DNA of 5,816 bases, taken from Acidimicrobiaceae bacterium (lineage in GTDB: Bacteria; Actinomycetota; Acidimicrobiia; Acidimicrobiales; Palsa-688). This document shows, in pieces, positions 1 through 4,775 of this stretch. The first letter of the stretch is position 1. The number at the start of each line of letters is the position of its first letter. The position numbers and the translations under genes were made by a program. The notes under the pieces were generated by a model. The model was not told where the DNA came from and searched no databases. It was given only the letters and a program-made list of their open reading frames with translations. The stretch spans positions 1-5,816 of the forward strand of contig JAUTXM010000273.1 of assembly GCA_030838025.1 (NCBI GenBank), read 5' to 3'.

Positions 1-207
1 TTTTGTCGTGGGAGGAGTCGTCGTAGCCGCGGCCGTCGTCGGTGTGGTCTTGGTCATCGGCGGGCAGAGGGCGGGCAGGAGGGTGCAGAGGCCGTCACGC
101 GAGGTCGCGCCCGCGGGGCTGGCGCCGGCCCAGAGCGCCGCGGTGCTCGCCAACAAACCGGCGGTGGCGGCGACTCCTACGAGGCGGATCCAGCGCAGCA
201 TCGTCAT
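1..207 (-). CDS. Secreted protein, N-terminal part only (runs off left edge)
   Basis: Reading the minus strand from the ATG at 207 gives 69 codons with no stop before the edge, so only the beginning of the protein is visible. It starts MTMLRWIRLVG, with arginines at 5 and 8. A hydrophobic stretch follows to about residue 28, then SPAGA-TS, a typical Ala-x-Ala signal peptidase I site near residue 34. The mature part starts with a segment holding two cysteines (CTLLPALC) and passes into a Thr/Pro-rich run (TKTTPTTAAATTTPPTTK), the kind of flexible linker seen after the signal peptide in actinobacterial surface or secreted proteins. Function is unknown because the functional domain lies outside the window. 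It is divergent from the DUF3039 gene, with only 26 bases between the starts. A second in-frame ATG two codons in (201) is an alternative start. The signal peptide argues strongly for this frame over the plus-strand frames that cover the same bases. Confidence 0.7.
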   Translation of the reverse strand, partial: MTMLRWIRLVGVAATAGLLASTAALWAGASPAGATSRDGLCTLLPALCPPMTKTTPTTAAATTTPPTTK

Positions 208-221
208 TGGTGGCGCGACGC

Positions 222-227
222 TACCCT
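222..227 (+). promoter_or_regulatory. Possible -10 box for a leaderless DUF3039 transcript
   Basis: TACCCT fits the actinobacterial TAnnnT -10 pattern and ends six bases before the GTG at 234, where transcription would begin if the mRNA is leaderless. No Shine-Dalgarno sequence precedes this GTG, which agrees with a leaderless message. No convincing -35 hexamer is visible. This is an inference from spacing only. Confidence 0.35.
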
Positions 228-233
228 GGCGAT

Positions 234-512
234 GTGACCGAGACCAGCACAACTTCGCCGGCCCGGACCGATCCGCTGCTCGAAGGCGACCACGAGCGGA
301 TGGCGCACATCGTCCTCGAGGGCGTCACCAAGGACGACGGCGAGTTCGTCTCCGCCGGGCCGAGTGTCGTGGAGGGCATCATCAACGGCACCGCGGTACG
401 GGCGCTCTGCGGAAAGGTCTGGGTCCCGGGACGTGATCCTCGTCGGTTCCCGGTCTGCCCGACCTGCCAGGAAATCGCCGAATCGCTGGGTTGGGGTGTG
501 CCGGGCTCGTAG
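234..512 (+). CDS. DUF3039 family small zinc-ribbon-like protein
   Basis: The product is 92 residues from the GTG at 234. The core contains GTAVRALCGKVWVPGRDPRR followed by FPVCPTCQEIAESLGW. This Cys-Gly, W-x-P, R-D-P, C-P-x-C pattern is what I recognise as DUF3039, a small actinobacterial family of unknown function. Cys59, Cys75 and Cys78, perhaps with His20 or His25, could bind zinc; this is inferred from the spacing. The first 20 residues are polar and probably disordered. I chose the GTG at 234 because it keeps the acidic lead-in and lies just after a possible -10 box. The ATG at 300 (MAHIVLEG) is the main alternative and would give 70 residues. The frame stays open further upstream, but that part is Arg-rich, low-quality coding sequence and overlaps the divergent secreted-protein gene. 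Role unknown; a small nucleic-acid- or protein-binding adaptor is conceivable. Confidence 0.85.
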   Translation: MTETSTTSPARTDPLLEGDHERMAHIVLEGVTKDDGEFVSAGPSVVEGIINGTAVRALCGKVWVPGRDPRRFPVCPTCQEIAESLGWGVPGS

Positions 513-525
513 CCGCACCCAGGCG

Positions 526-660
526 CTACCGCTTTTCGAGTAGGAGGCCGAGGAGCCGGTTCGTCTCGTGCTGCGCTTTCAGCATCGCTTCGAGCCGGTC
601 GTTCGTTTCGCCCTGTGCCTTCTTGAGTTGGTCGTAGATGTCGTCGAAGTTGGCTCCCAT
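526..660 (-). CDS. 44-residue coiled-coil mini-protein with a 14-residue tandem repeat
   Basis: The minus strand from the ATG at 660 encodes 44 residues ending in TAG. The sequence is highly charged and amphipathic with no membrane segment. Residues 14-27 (KAQGETNDRLEAML) and 28-41 (KAQHETNRLLGLLL) are two copies of a two-heptad unit. They match at 8 of 14 positions, with leucines spaced for a coiled coil. The copies use different synonymous codons (AAG/AAA, GCA/GCG, GAA/GAG), as expected when selection acts on protein. There is no Shine-Dalgarno sequence. A TACCAT hexamer seven bases before the ATG suggests a leaderless transcript from its own promoter. The gene is last in the minus-strand series, 64 bases after the preceding stop codon, and converges on the DUF3039 gene. 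Function unknown; self-association or binding to a coiled-coil partner is likely. The main doubt is its small size. Confidence 0.6.
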   Translation of the reverse strand: MGANFDDIYDQLKKAQGETNDRLEAMLKAQHETNRLLGLLLEKR

Positions 661-681
661 GGTCGGGATGGTACGACCATG
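658..681. promoter_or_regulatory. Inverted repeat centred on a possible -10 box and covering the mini-gene start
   Basis: CATGGTCG (658-665) and CGACCATG (674-681) are perfect 8-base inverted arms around an 8-base centre. Read on the minus strand, the centre contains TACCAT (673-668), a TAnnnT-type -10 hexamer. One arm includes the ATG of the 44-residue gene. A dimeric repressor bound here would block both the promoter and the start, so an operator is the simplest reading. A hairpin over the start codon in a longer read-through mRNA is the alternative. No clear -35 box is seen. Confidence 0.4.
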
Positions 682-703
682 GGGGTCGGGGCGCCGAGTT
701 GCT

Positions 704-721
704 GGGGTGGGGTGGGTCGGG
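704..721 (+). other. G-quadruplex motif between two operon genes
   Basis: Four G-runs of three or more (704-707, 709-712, 714-716, 719-721) are separated by loops of 1, 1 and 2 bases. This is a compact canonical G4 pattern. Further G-runs at 681-685 and 688-691 extend it. The G-rich strand is the template for the minus-strand genes. It begins just after the TAA (727-725) of the 139-residue gene, so it could stall RNA polymerase and weaken read-through into the mini-gene. That role is inferred. Confidence 0.4.
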
Positions 722-724
722 CTG

Positions 725-1144
725 TTAGCGGCCCAGGATCGTCAGGTCGTCGACGGCCCAGCCGCCGCCCGGCCGGTGAAACATCGTGAGGACGACTTGG
801 TGGGACGCAGGATCGCCTGATCGCAGCACCACCGCGTAGACGACGACTGGCGCGGCCCGTGGGTCGAGGAGGTCCAGTGCCACGACTTCCGAAGGTGCGT
901 CGGGGCCATTGAACGAGACCCAGGTGGCGAGGACTCGCCGGCCGTGCCACGAGAGGACCGCGCCGGCCGTGGGTGGGGGACCGCAATAGAGCCAGACCGC
1001 AACCGCTCCGGCCACCACCAGCGGATCGGCGGGGTTGACCGTTGCGGGGCAGGCAGTCGCTCGTTGCGGTTCCGGTCGGGGAACAAGGAGGGAGAAGGCG
1101 GCCATCGCAGCCGCAGTGCCGCGATAACCCGGGCCGGTCCTCAT
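725..1144 (-). CDS. Small protein with N-terminal hydrophobic segment, NTF2-like ending, coupled to the transglycosylase-like gene
   Basis: The product is 139 residues from the ATG at 1144. This ATG overlaps the preceding gene's TGA as ATGA, so translation is probably coupled. Residues 8-22 (RGTAAAMAAFSLLVP) form a short hydrophobic segment that may be a weak signal or anchor. After a Pro-rich linker come VVAGAVAVWLYCG (about 46-58) and alternating hydrophobic strands. The ending is VVLTMFHRPGGGWAVDDLTILG, a strand-Gly-Gly-Trp-strand finish that recalls NTF2-like folds. Such folds include periplasmic-side domains of some conjugation proteins (VirB8/TcpC type). That link rests on pattern only, and I do not recognise the family. 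The same frame is open 44 codons further upstream, but that part is Arg-rich and overlaps the neighbouring gene, so I rejected it. With the upstream gene it likely forms an exported pair. Confidence 0.7.
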   Translation of the reverse strand: MRTGPGYRGTAAAMAAFSLLVPRPEPQRATACPATVNPADPLVVAGAVAVWLYCGPPPTAGAVLSWHGRRVLATWVSFNGPDAPSEVVALDLLDPRAAPVVVYAVVLRSGDPASHQVVLTMFHRPGGGWAVDDLTILGR

Positions 1145-2226
1145 GGTGTTTGGCCCCAAATCGCCTCGTATTGGATGGCCCGGGCCACGATCGTGGCGGG
1201 AACCGCGTCGGGGCCGGCGACGGTGGGCAAAGTCGGTGGCGGCGGCTCCGCCGTCGCTGGTCCTGACCCCGTGCATTGGCGGCCCGCGTAGGTGGGGCTA
1301 CCGAAGTGCCTCGTCCCCCACGGGGACCGCTCGACCGCGGCCGCCACGGCGGCCATGCCCGCGCTGGCCTGGAATGCCGTGATTACTGGCTGGTACAGCC
1401 CGTTCGTGATCGCGGTGGTCGTCGCCTGGACCCCGATGGCGAACGAGGGATAGTTCCAGACGTGGCCACCGCCGGAGAGGTTGTTGAAGGGGGTGGCCCC
1501 AGGTTCGGGCTGGGTGGTCGCCAGGGGGTTGAACCGAGCACAGGTCCCCTCACCCGCCGCCCATGCGGCAAAGGCATCGAGGTTGGCGGCGGTGCTCGGC
1601 GCCGAGATTCGGGCCAGGACGGCGCTGCCGAACTGGCGGATGGGATTGTCGCCCGGCGGTACCGGGGTCAGGTCCCCGCCGCCGGTCGCGGGCGATGCAA
1701 TGGCCATCGGAGCCGCGGCCAGCAGCTGTTGCCAGAACCGGCTCGCTTCGGGATCGCTCAGCGGGCGCTGGGCGAGTGGAGAACCCTTTGCCAGTGTGGC
1801 CAGTTGGTCCGCCAGCCATGCCGCTTCTGTCCGGACGTCCTGCGGATCGGCGGGACCCCGTCCCTGGGCGTCGCGCTTGACGAGGAACATCCCCTCGCCT
1901 TGGCCAGGGCCGTCGATCGGCGGCGTGACGACCGGGAAGATGGTCGTACCGGCGGTGTCGCCACGGACGCGTCCATCGGGGCCGTGACGGGCGAAGTCCG
2001 TCGCCACCGATCCCACCCCGGCGAGCAGGAACCACGGGAGACCGGACTGTTGGCCGGCGTCCTCGAGGGCGGGCACCACTTCGGGTGGTATGTCCCATTG
2101 GGCAGCCAGCTGGGACGCCCGGGCCAGTTGGCCGGCGACGACGCCGCCGACGAGCAACGGAAGCAGGAACAACCCCACGACCGCGCCGCACACGGCGATG
2201 GTCGCCAGGCGCACGACCGGCTTCAT
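1141..2226 (-). CDS. Membrane-anchored lytic-transglycosylase-like protein, catalytic Glu apparently missing
   Basis: The product is 361 residues. Residues 7-32 form a strong hydrophobic helix after a short Lys/Arg lead, so this is a signal anchor or uncleaved signal peptide with the rest outside the membrane. At 57-82 the pattern DAGQQSGLPWFLLAGVGSVATDFARHG matches the helix of SLT-type transglycosylases, which normally read ...LLAAIgxVESgfGR. Here Ala75-Thr76 occupy the catalytic Glu-Ser position. GPGQGEGMFLV (106-116) sits where G-P-M-Q-F would be. A second region, NPLATTQPEPGATPFNN (233-249) with VWNYPSFAIGVQATTTAI (256-273), resembles a module I recall from phage and actinobacterial wall-active proteins. 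I chose the ATG at 2226 because GAGGGA precedes it and it lies seven bases after the sigma-like gene's stop. A GTG at 2247 would add seven residues. It may bind or remodel peptidoglycan; enzymatic activity is doubtful. Confidence 0.8.
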   Translation of the reverse strand: MKPVVRLATIAVCGAVVGLFLLPLLVGGVVAGQLARASQLAAQWDIPPEVVPALEDAGQQSGLPWFLLAGVGSVATDFARHGPDGRVRGDTAGTTIFPVVTPPIDGPGQGEGMFLVKRDAQGRGPADPQDVRTEAAWLADQLATLAKGSPLAQRPLSDPEASRFWQQLLAAAPMAIASPATGGGDLTPVPPGDNPIRQFGSAVLARISAPSTAANLDAFAAWAAGEGTCARFNPLATTQPEPGATPFNNLSGGGHVWNYPSFAIGVQATTTAITNGLYQPVITAFQASAGMAAVAAAVERSPWGTRHFGSPTYAGRQCTGSGPATAEPPPPTLPTVAGPDAVPATIVARAIQYEAIWGQTP

Positions 2227-2233
2227 CCGTCCC

Positions 2234-3460
2234 TCATACGTGAGCACGCCCGGCTGCTCGCCCGAGTGATTCGTCGAGCGCCATCAGGATGTGGGCGTCG
2301 CAGACGCCGCGAAAGCGCTCCAACCCGCTCGGGCTGGCGAACAGCTCGCCCGATCGTTGGAAGTGCTCCCAGCATCGCCGTCGGGCCTGGGGGTGGTTCT
2401 CGCCCCGTTCGACCAACTTGCGGAGCACCTTGTCGCCGACCCGGTTCAGGGCGTGGGGATCCCCAGCACTCGCCAGGGCGATCAGTTCCGCGTCGTCGGT
2501 GACGAGCCGGGCGACCAGTGCGACCGTCAGGCTGTCGTCACCGTCTTGCGACTCCGGTCCGGGAACGGGGGCCACCCCTGCCGCGATCTCATGTTCGACC
2601 AGCGCCGCGGCCCGCAAGGCGGCATCGAGAACGTTCGCGGTCACGCGCGGGAGGGGCCGCCCCATTCGATCGGCGGCCGCAGCCAGGTCGGCCATGGTGG
2701 CCGACGGATCGGCCTGACGGCTCACACCGCACGCCCCCGCGATGGTCAAGGCGGCGGACGCGTCGGCGGGCAACCAATCCAGTTGGAACGTTTCCCGGCG
2801 CATGTCGCGTCGACCGTCGAGCCGCAGCATCCTGAGCCAGGAGCACGGAGGACGGTCCTTGGAGGCATAGATGGGCAGCAGCCGGCACGCCACCTGAAGG
2901 CCGCGCTGCACGACGTCGTCGATGTCCATCTGCGGTCGGTAGCGCATGGTGCTGGCGATGGCCCCTCGGAAATACCCGCGGATTACCTGCTCCGTGAGGG
3001 CGAGCAACCGATGCTCGGCGTCGCGCCCGCGCCGGGCGAGTGCGCTTTGTTGGCGCGCCAGGCGGGATGGGCCGACGCTTGGCAGGCCTTGCGAGGGCGG
3101 AAGTTGGGCGGCCCAGGGCGGTGCCGACACCTCCCGCCCGCGCCGACGGAACCGGTAGCAGACCGGCGGCGCGACATCTTCTCCGAGCGACCAATGAAAG
3201 GTCCCGGTGACGGTCAGCCCTGCGACCTCGCCGGACACCTCCGCTGAGCCAGGCGCGGTCACGAGCGCACCGGGCTCGATGCTGCAGCGAAGTGGGTAGA
3301 CCGACTGGCCGGTTGGTCGGGGCGTCGTCACCACCGACGTGCTGAAGATCAGAAATGCGCCGGGCTGATCACCCACCTCCTGCACTGCCGCATTCCGGCC
3401 CACCCGGATATCGAGGATCAGCGCCTCGGCGTCGTCATTTCTGAGGTTTGCAGGCACCAT
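2234..3460 (-). CDS. Sigma-70 region-2-like protein with extra N-terminal domain and no visible region 4
   Basis: The product is 408 residues from the ATG at 3460, which follows an excellent ribosome binding site (GGGAGGGG). The frame is open up to 3532, but that extension is basic low-complexity sequence and lacks such a site. Residues 8-108 appear β-rich (ILDIRVG, FLIFSTSVV, AGLTVTGTFHW) and match nothing I know. Residues 150-223 resemble sigma-70 region 2: a helix EQVIRGYFRGAIASTMRY, then MDIDDVVQRGLQVACRLLP in the place of the usual DLxQEGxxGL core-binding helix, then a W-L-R...R-R-D-M-R-R-E stretch like regions 2.3-2.4. Residues 254-290 are helical and could echo region 3. The rest is helical (ELIALASAGDPHALNRVGDKVLRKLVERG) with no recognisable region-4 HTH. 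It could be a sigma-like regulator or a protein that reuses the sigma core-binding fold. It leads the minus-strand operon and is divergent from the ssb gene. Confidence 0.75.
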   Translation of the reverse strand: MVPANLRNDDAEALILDIRVGRNAAVQEVGDQPGAFLIFSTSVVTTPRPTGQSVYPLRCSIEPGALVTAPGSAEVSGEVAGLTVTGTFHWSLGEDVAPPVCYRFRRRGREVSAPPWAAQLPPSQGLPSVGPSRLARQQSALARRGRDAEHRLLALTEQVIRGYFRGAIASTMRYRPQMDIDDVVQRGLQVACRLLPIYASKDRPPCSWLRMLRLDGRRDMRRETFQLDWLPADASAALTIAGACGVSRQADPSATMADLAAAADRMGRPLPRVTANVLDAALRAAALVEHEIAAGVAPVPGPESQDGDDSLTVALVARLVTDDAELIALASAGDPHALNRVGDKVLRKLVERGENHPQARRRCWEHFQRSGELFASPSGLERFRGVCDAHILMALDESLGRAAGRAHV

Positions 3461-3461
3461 G

Positions 3462-3469
3462 CCCCTCCC
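3462..3469 (-). promoter_or_regulatory. Strong ribosome binding site fixing the sigma-like gene start
   Basis: On the minus strand GGGAGGGG lies one base before the ATG at 3460, with AAGG extending it upstream. The pairing core GGGAGG is placed for initiation at this ATG rather than at 3532. It is the best Shine-Dalgarno match in the minus-strand series. Confidence 0.6.
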
Positions 3470-3497
3470 TTGTCGCAGTAAGGACGTGCGAGAAGGG

Positions 3498-3511
3498 CGG
3501 CGCGCGCGCCG
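3498..3511. repeat. Perfect 14-bp palindrome of alternating C and G in the divergent promoter region
   Basis: CGGCGCGCGCGCCG is its own reverse complement. It lies 38 bases upstream of the sigma-like start and 74 upstream of the ssb start. It could be an operator, or simply a GC-rich segment prone to unusual helix structure. It neighbours a second, imperfect dyad. Confidence 0.4.
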
Positions 3512-3515
3512 GTTC

Positions 3516-3540
3516 GGCCCAATTTTTCCCAAATCCGGCC
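3516..3540. promoter_or_regulatory. AT-containing imperfect inverted repeat, candidate operator or promoter core
   Basis: GGCCCAATTT (3516-3525) and AAATCCGGCC (3531-3540) pair at 8 of 10 positions around TTCCC. The centre holds one of the few AT-rich runs in the window (AATTTTT, AAAT), in the middle of the divergent gap where promoters for both flanking genes must lie. No clean -10/-35 pair could be assigned to either strand. Confidence 0.35.
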
Positions 3541-3573
3541 TTCCGCGGCATGAGTGGAGACGAAGGCGACAAC

Positions 3574-3580
3574 GGAGGTG
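3574..3580 (+). promoter_or_regulatory. Ribosome binding site deciding the ssb GTG start
   Basis: GGAGGTG ends four bases before the GTG at 3585. It is a near-perfect Shine-Dalgarno sequence and rules in favour of this GTG over the upstream ATG at 3459 in the same frame. Confidence 0.7.
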
Positions 3581-3584
3581 CGCA

Positions 3585-3926
3585 GTGAACGTGGTGGTGT
3601 TGCGGGGCCGCCTGGCGCGGCCGGCCGAGGAGCGGGTGCTGCCTTCGGGTGACCGGCTGGTCGGCTTCGAGGTGACCGTCGATGGGCCAGGGCGGGCCGA
3701 GACCGTCCCGGTGGTGTGGTTCGGGGCGCCCCCCAGCGCCGCCGGCTACGACGTCGACGCCCAGGTCGTGGTGGTCGGTCGGGTCAGGCGGCGTTTCTTC
3801 CGAGCGGGCGGGGCGACGGCGAGCCGGACCGAGGTGGTGGCCGAGGTGGTGTTGCCGGCTGGACACGCCAAGCGGGTGACGGCGGCGCTGCGGGAGGCCG
3901 CGGCCAAGGTCGAGGCGACCGGCTGA
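3585..3926 (+). CDS. ssb: Short single-stranded-DNA-binding protein (SSB-type OB fold)
   Basis: The product is 113 residues from the GTG at 3585, preceded by GGAGGTG at 3574-3580. It starts MNVVVLRGRLARPAEERVLPSG, the classic opening strand-turn-strand of SSB proteins (N-x-V-x-L-x-G-R-L...P-S-G). It continues with VGFEVTV, then ETVPVVWF in the strand where E. coli SSB has its W-aromatic, then VDAQVVVVGRVRRRFFRAGG and TEVVAEVV, which complete the OB fold. It binds single-stranded DNA, probably as an oligomer, in the cytoplasm. Replicative SSBs are usually 160-180 residues with a disordered tail and an acidic DDDIPF-type tip. This one ends in a short helix (HAKRVTAALREAAAKVEATG) with neither. 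It is therefore probably an accessory paralogue that cannot recruit partners through the usual tip. The frame is open upstream to 3459, but that part is Arg-rich and lacks the fold. The gene faces away from the sigma-like operon. Confidence 0.85.
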   Translation: MNVVVLRGRLARPAEERVLPSGDRLVGFEVTVDGPGRAETVPVVWFGAPPSAAGYDVDAQVVVVGRVRRRFFRAGGATASRTEVVAEVVLPAGHAKRVTAALREAAAKVEATG

Positions 3927-3938
3927 GCGGCTTCGCCT
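3913..3938 (+). terminator. Stem-loop at the end of ssb, weak terminator candidate
   Basis: AGGCGA (3913-3918) pairs with TCGCCT (3933-3938). Inside it CCG (3919-3921) pairs with CGG (3928-3930), leaving a two-base bulge. The hairpin encloses the ssb stop codon and lies in a convergent arrangement with the methyltransferase gene, where termination is expected. There is no T-run, so it is at most a U-tract-less terminator of the type common in GC-rich actinobacteria. The remaining gap to 3986 holds only a 5-bp hairpin (3957-3973). Confidence 0.3.
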
Positions 3939-3986
3939 GGTGGTTGCGATCCTGGGGCGGCACGCGAGGCCGCGGCAAGCGTGGGC

Positions 3987-4775
3987 CTAGGGTGCGGCCA
4001 GGGCCCGGACGGTGGCACCGTCCACCCACCACTTCACCCCGGTCAGACCGGCAGCCCGGAAGAGACCTTCCAGCTCGGGGCGGTCCAATGATCGAACCAC
4101 GATCTCGTCGGCGACCGTCCAGCCCTCGCCCGAGAAATGGCGTCGATAGCGAGAGGTCCGCGCGCCGAGGTCGTGGACGAGTGAGCCGGCGAGGCGAATG
4201 CCTTCGGCGTCGCCTAGGAGTTCCGGGTTGCCCACGTTGTCTTGGTTGTCGGGTGCGTCGGGTGCGTCGTGGGCGTCGGGTTCGTTGTGTGGGCCGTCGG
4301 CGCCACCGATCTGAAAATCGCTGACCTCCACGCCGACCCGCCCGCCCGGAACCAGGTGCTCACGGGCCAACCGGAGGCAGGCGGTCATCTCGGATGGGGT
4401 GGTGAGCAACTGGAGGCTGTTGTAGCCCACGAACACAAGGGCGAAGCGATGATGGAGCGCGAATCGGCGCATGTCGCCCGCGACGAAGATGGGCCACGTT
4501 CGGCGTGGCCGGTGGGCGGCGGCGGCCAGCATGACCTGGTCGTTGTCCAGCCCAACGACCGCAAGACCGGCGCCCGCCAAGGCGTGGGTGAGTCGCCCGG
4601 TACCGCACGCCAGCTCCAGCACCGCCGCGCCCGCGTGGTCGCTCCGGGTGGCGCCGCCCGCTGCCTCGAGCCACCAAGCGACGTCCTGGTCGGCCCGATG
4701 AAGCACGTGTCGGCATTCCCAGTCGTATAGGGCCGCGGTGTCGGGGGTGGCGGGGGTGGCGGGCGCGACGGTCAG
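3987..4775 (-). CDS. Class I SAM-dependent methyltransferase, probable CTG start
   Basis: From a CTG at 4775 the product is 262 residues. Motif I is VLELACGTGRLT (about 52-63), GLDND (75-79) is the acidic SAM-ribose loop, GDM (100-102) follows, and VFVGYNSLQLL precedes HLVPGGRVGVEVSDF. This order is that of Rossmann-fold methyltransferases acting on small molecules or unknown substrates. The first canonical start, the GTG at 4706, would give 239 residues but cuts off ALYDWECRH, a lead helix typical of this family (Y-D-W-E then D-V-A-W-W-L-E). The only start-like codon covering it is the CTG at 4775. It has GAGG seven bases upstream and overlaps the DUF1015 stop as CTGA, so translation is likely coupled. 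Residues 156-183 are an Asp/Pro/Asn-rich insertion with a tripeptide period, encoded by a 9-bp DNA repeat and probably a flexible loop. Substrate unknown. Confidence 0.85.
   Translation of the reverse strand: MTVAPATPATPDTAALYDWECRHVLHRADQDVAWWLEAAGGATRSDHAGAAVLELACGTGRLTHALAGAGLAVVGLDNDQVMLAAAAHRPRRTWPIFVAGDMRRFALHHRFALVFVGYNSLQLLTTPSEMTACLRLAREHLVPGGRVGVEVSDFQIGGADGPHNEPDAHDAPDAPDNQDNVGNPELLGDAEGIRLAGSLVHDLGARTSRYRRHFSGEGWTVADEIVVRSLDRPELEGLFRAAGLTGVKWWVDGATVRALAAP
4249..4284. repeat. Four 9-bp tandem units inside the methyltransferase gene
   Basis: TCGGGTGCG occurs twice exactly (4249-4257, 4258-4266), followed by TCGTGGGCG (4267-4275) and TCGGGTTCG (4276-4284). A more degenerate copy lies at 4240-4248. 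On the minus strand the array encodes a run of xxD tripeptides (EPD, AHD, APD, APD, NQD). The 9-bp unit keeps the frame, so copy number could change without disrupting the protein. Confidence 0.65.
4742..4759. repeat. Two 9-bp copies at the methyltransferase N-terminus
   Basis: CGGGGGTGG appears twice in tandem (4742-4750, 4751-4759). On the minus strand it encodes the PATPATP stretch of the proposed N-terminal extension between CTG 4775 and GTG 4706. The repeat is in frame and looks like a disordered leader. Confidence 0.5.

Noticed and set aside
8..436. Plus-strand frame of 142 codons at the left edge
   Set aside because: The Val-rich opening is the antisense of a Thr/Ala-rich secreted protein, and the rest is a shifted frame of the DUF3039 gene.
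204..518. Minus-strand frame of 104 codons opposite DUF3039
   Set aside because: No recognisable motif. DUF3039 on the plus strand has clear conserved Cys and Trp-Val-Pro motifs.
1145..1276. Upstream extension of the 139-residue protein to a start at 1276
   Set aside because: The extra 44 residues are Arg/His-rich and overlap the coding region of the preceding gene. The ATGA overlap at 1141-1144 is a standard coupled start.
1276..2502. Long plus-strand open frame of 408 codons opposite the transglycosylase-like gene
   Set aside because: Its translation is Arg/Gly-rich low-complexity with no recognisable fold. The minus strand over the same bases gives a signal anchor and family-like motifs. 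It is a GC-rich antisense shadow.
2291..3247. Plus-strand open frame of 318 codons opposite the sigma-like gene
   Set aside because: Composition is dominated by Arg, Gly and Pro with no motifs, and the minus-strand protein has a strong ribosome binding site and a coherent domain pattern.
3461..3532. Start of the sigma-like protein at 3532
   Set aside because: The 24 extra residues are basic low complexity covering the promoter dyads, while ATG 3460 has a strong Shine-Dalgarno sequence.
3957..3973. Short hairpin GCGGC...GCCGC in the ssb/methyltransferase gap
   Set aside because: Five GC pairs with a 7-base loop and no T-run are expected by chance in DNA this GC-rich.
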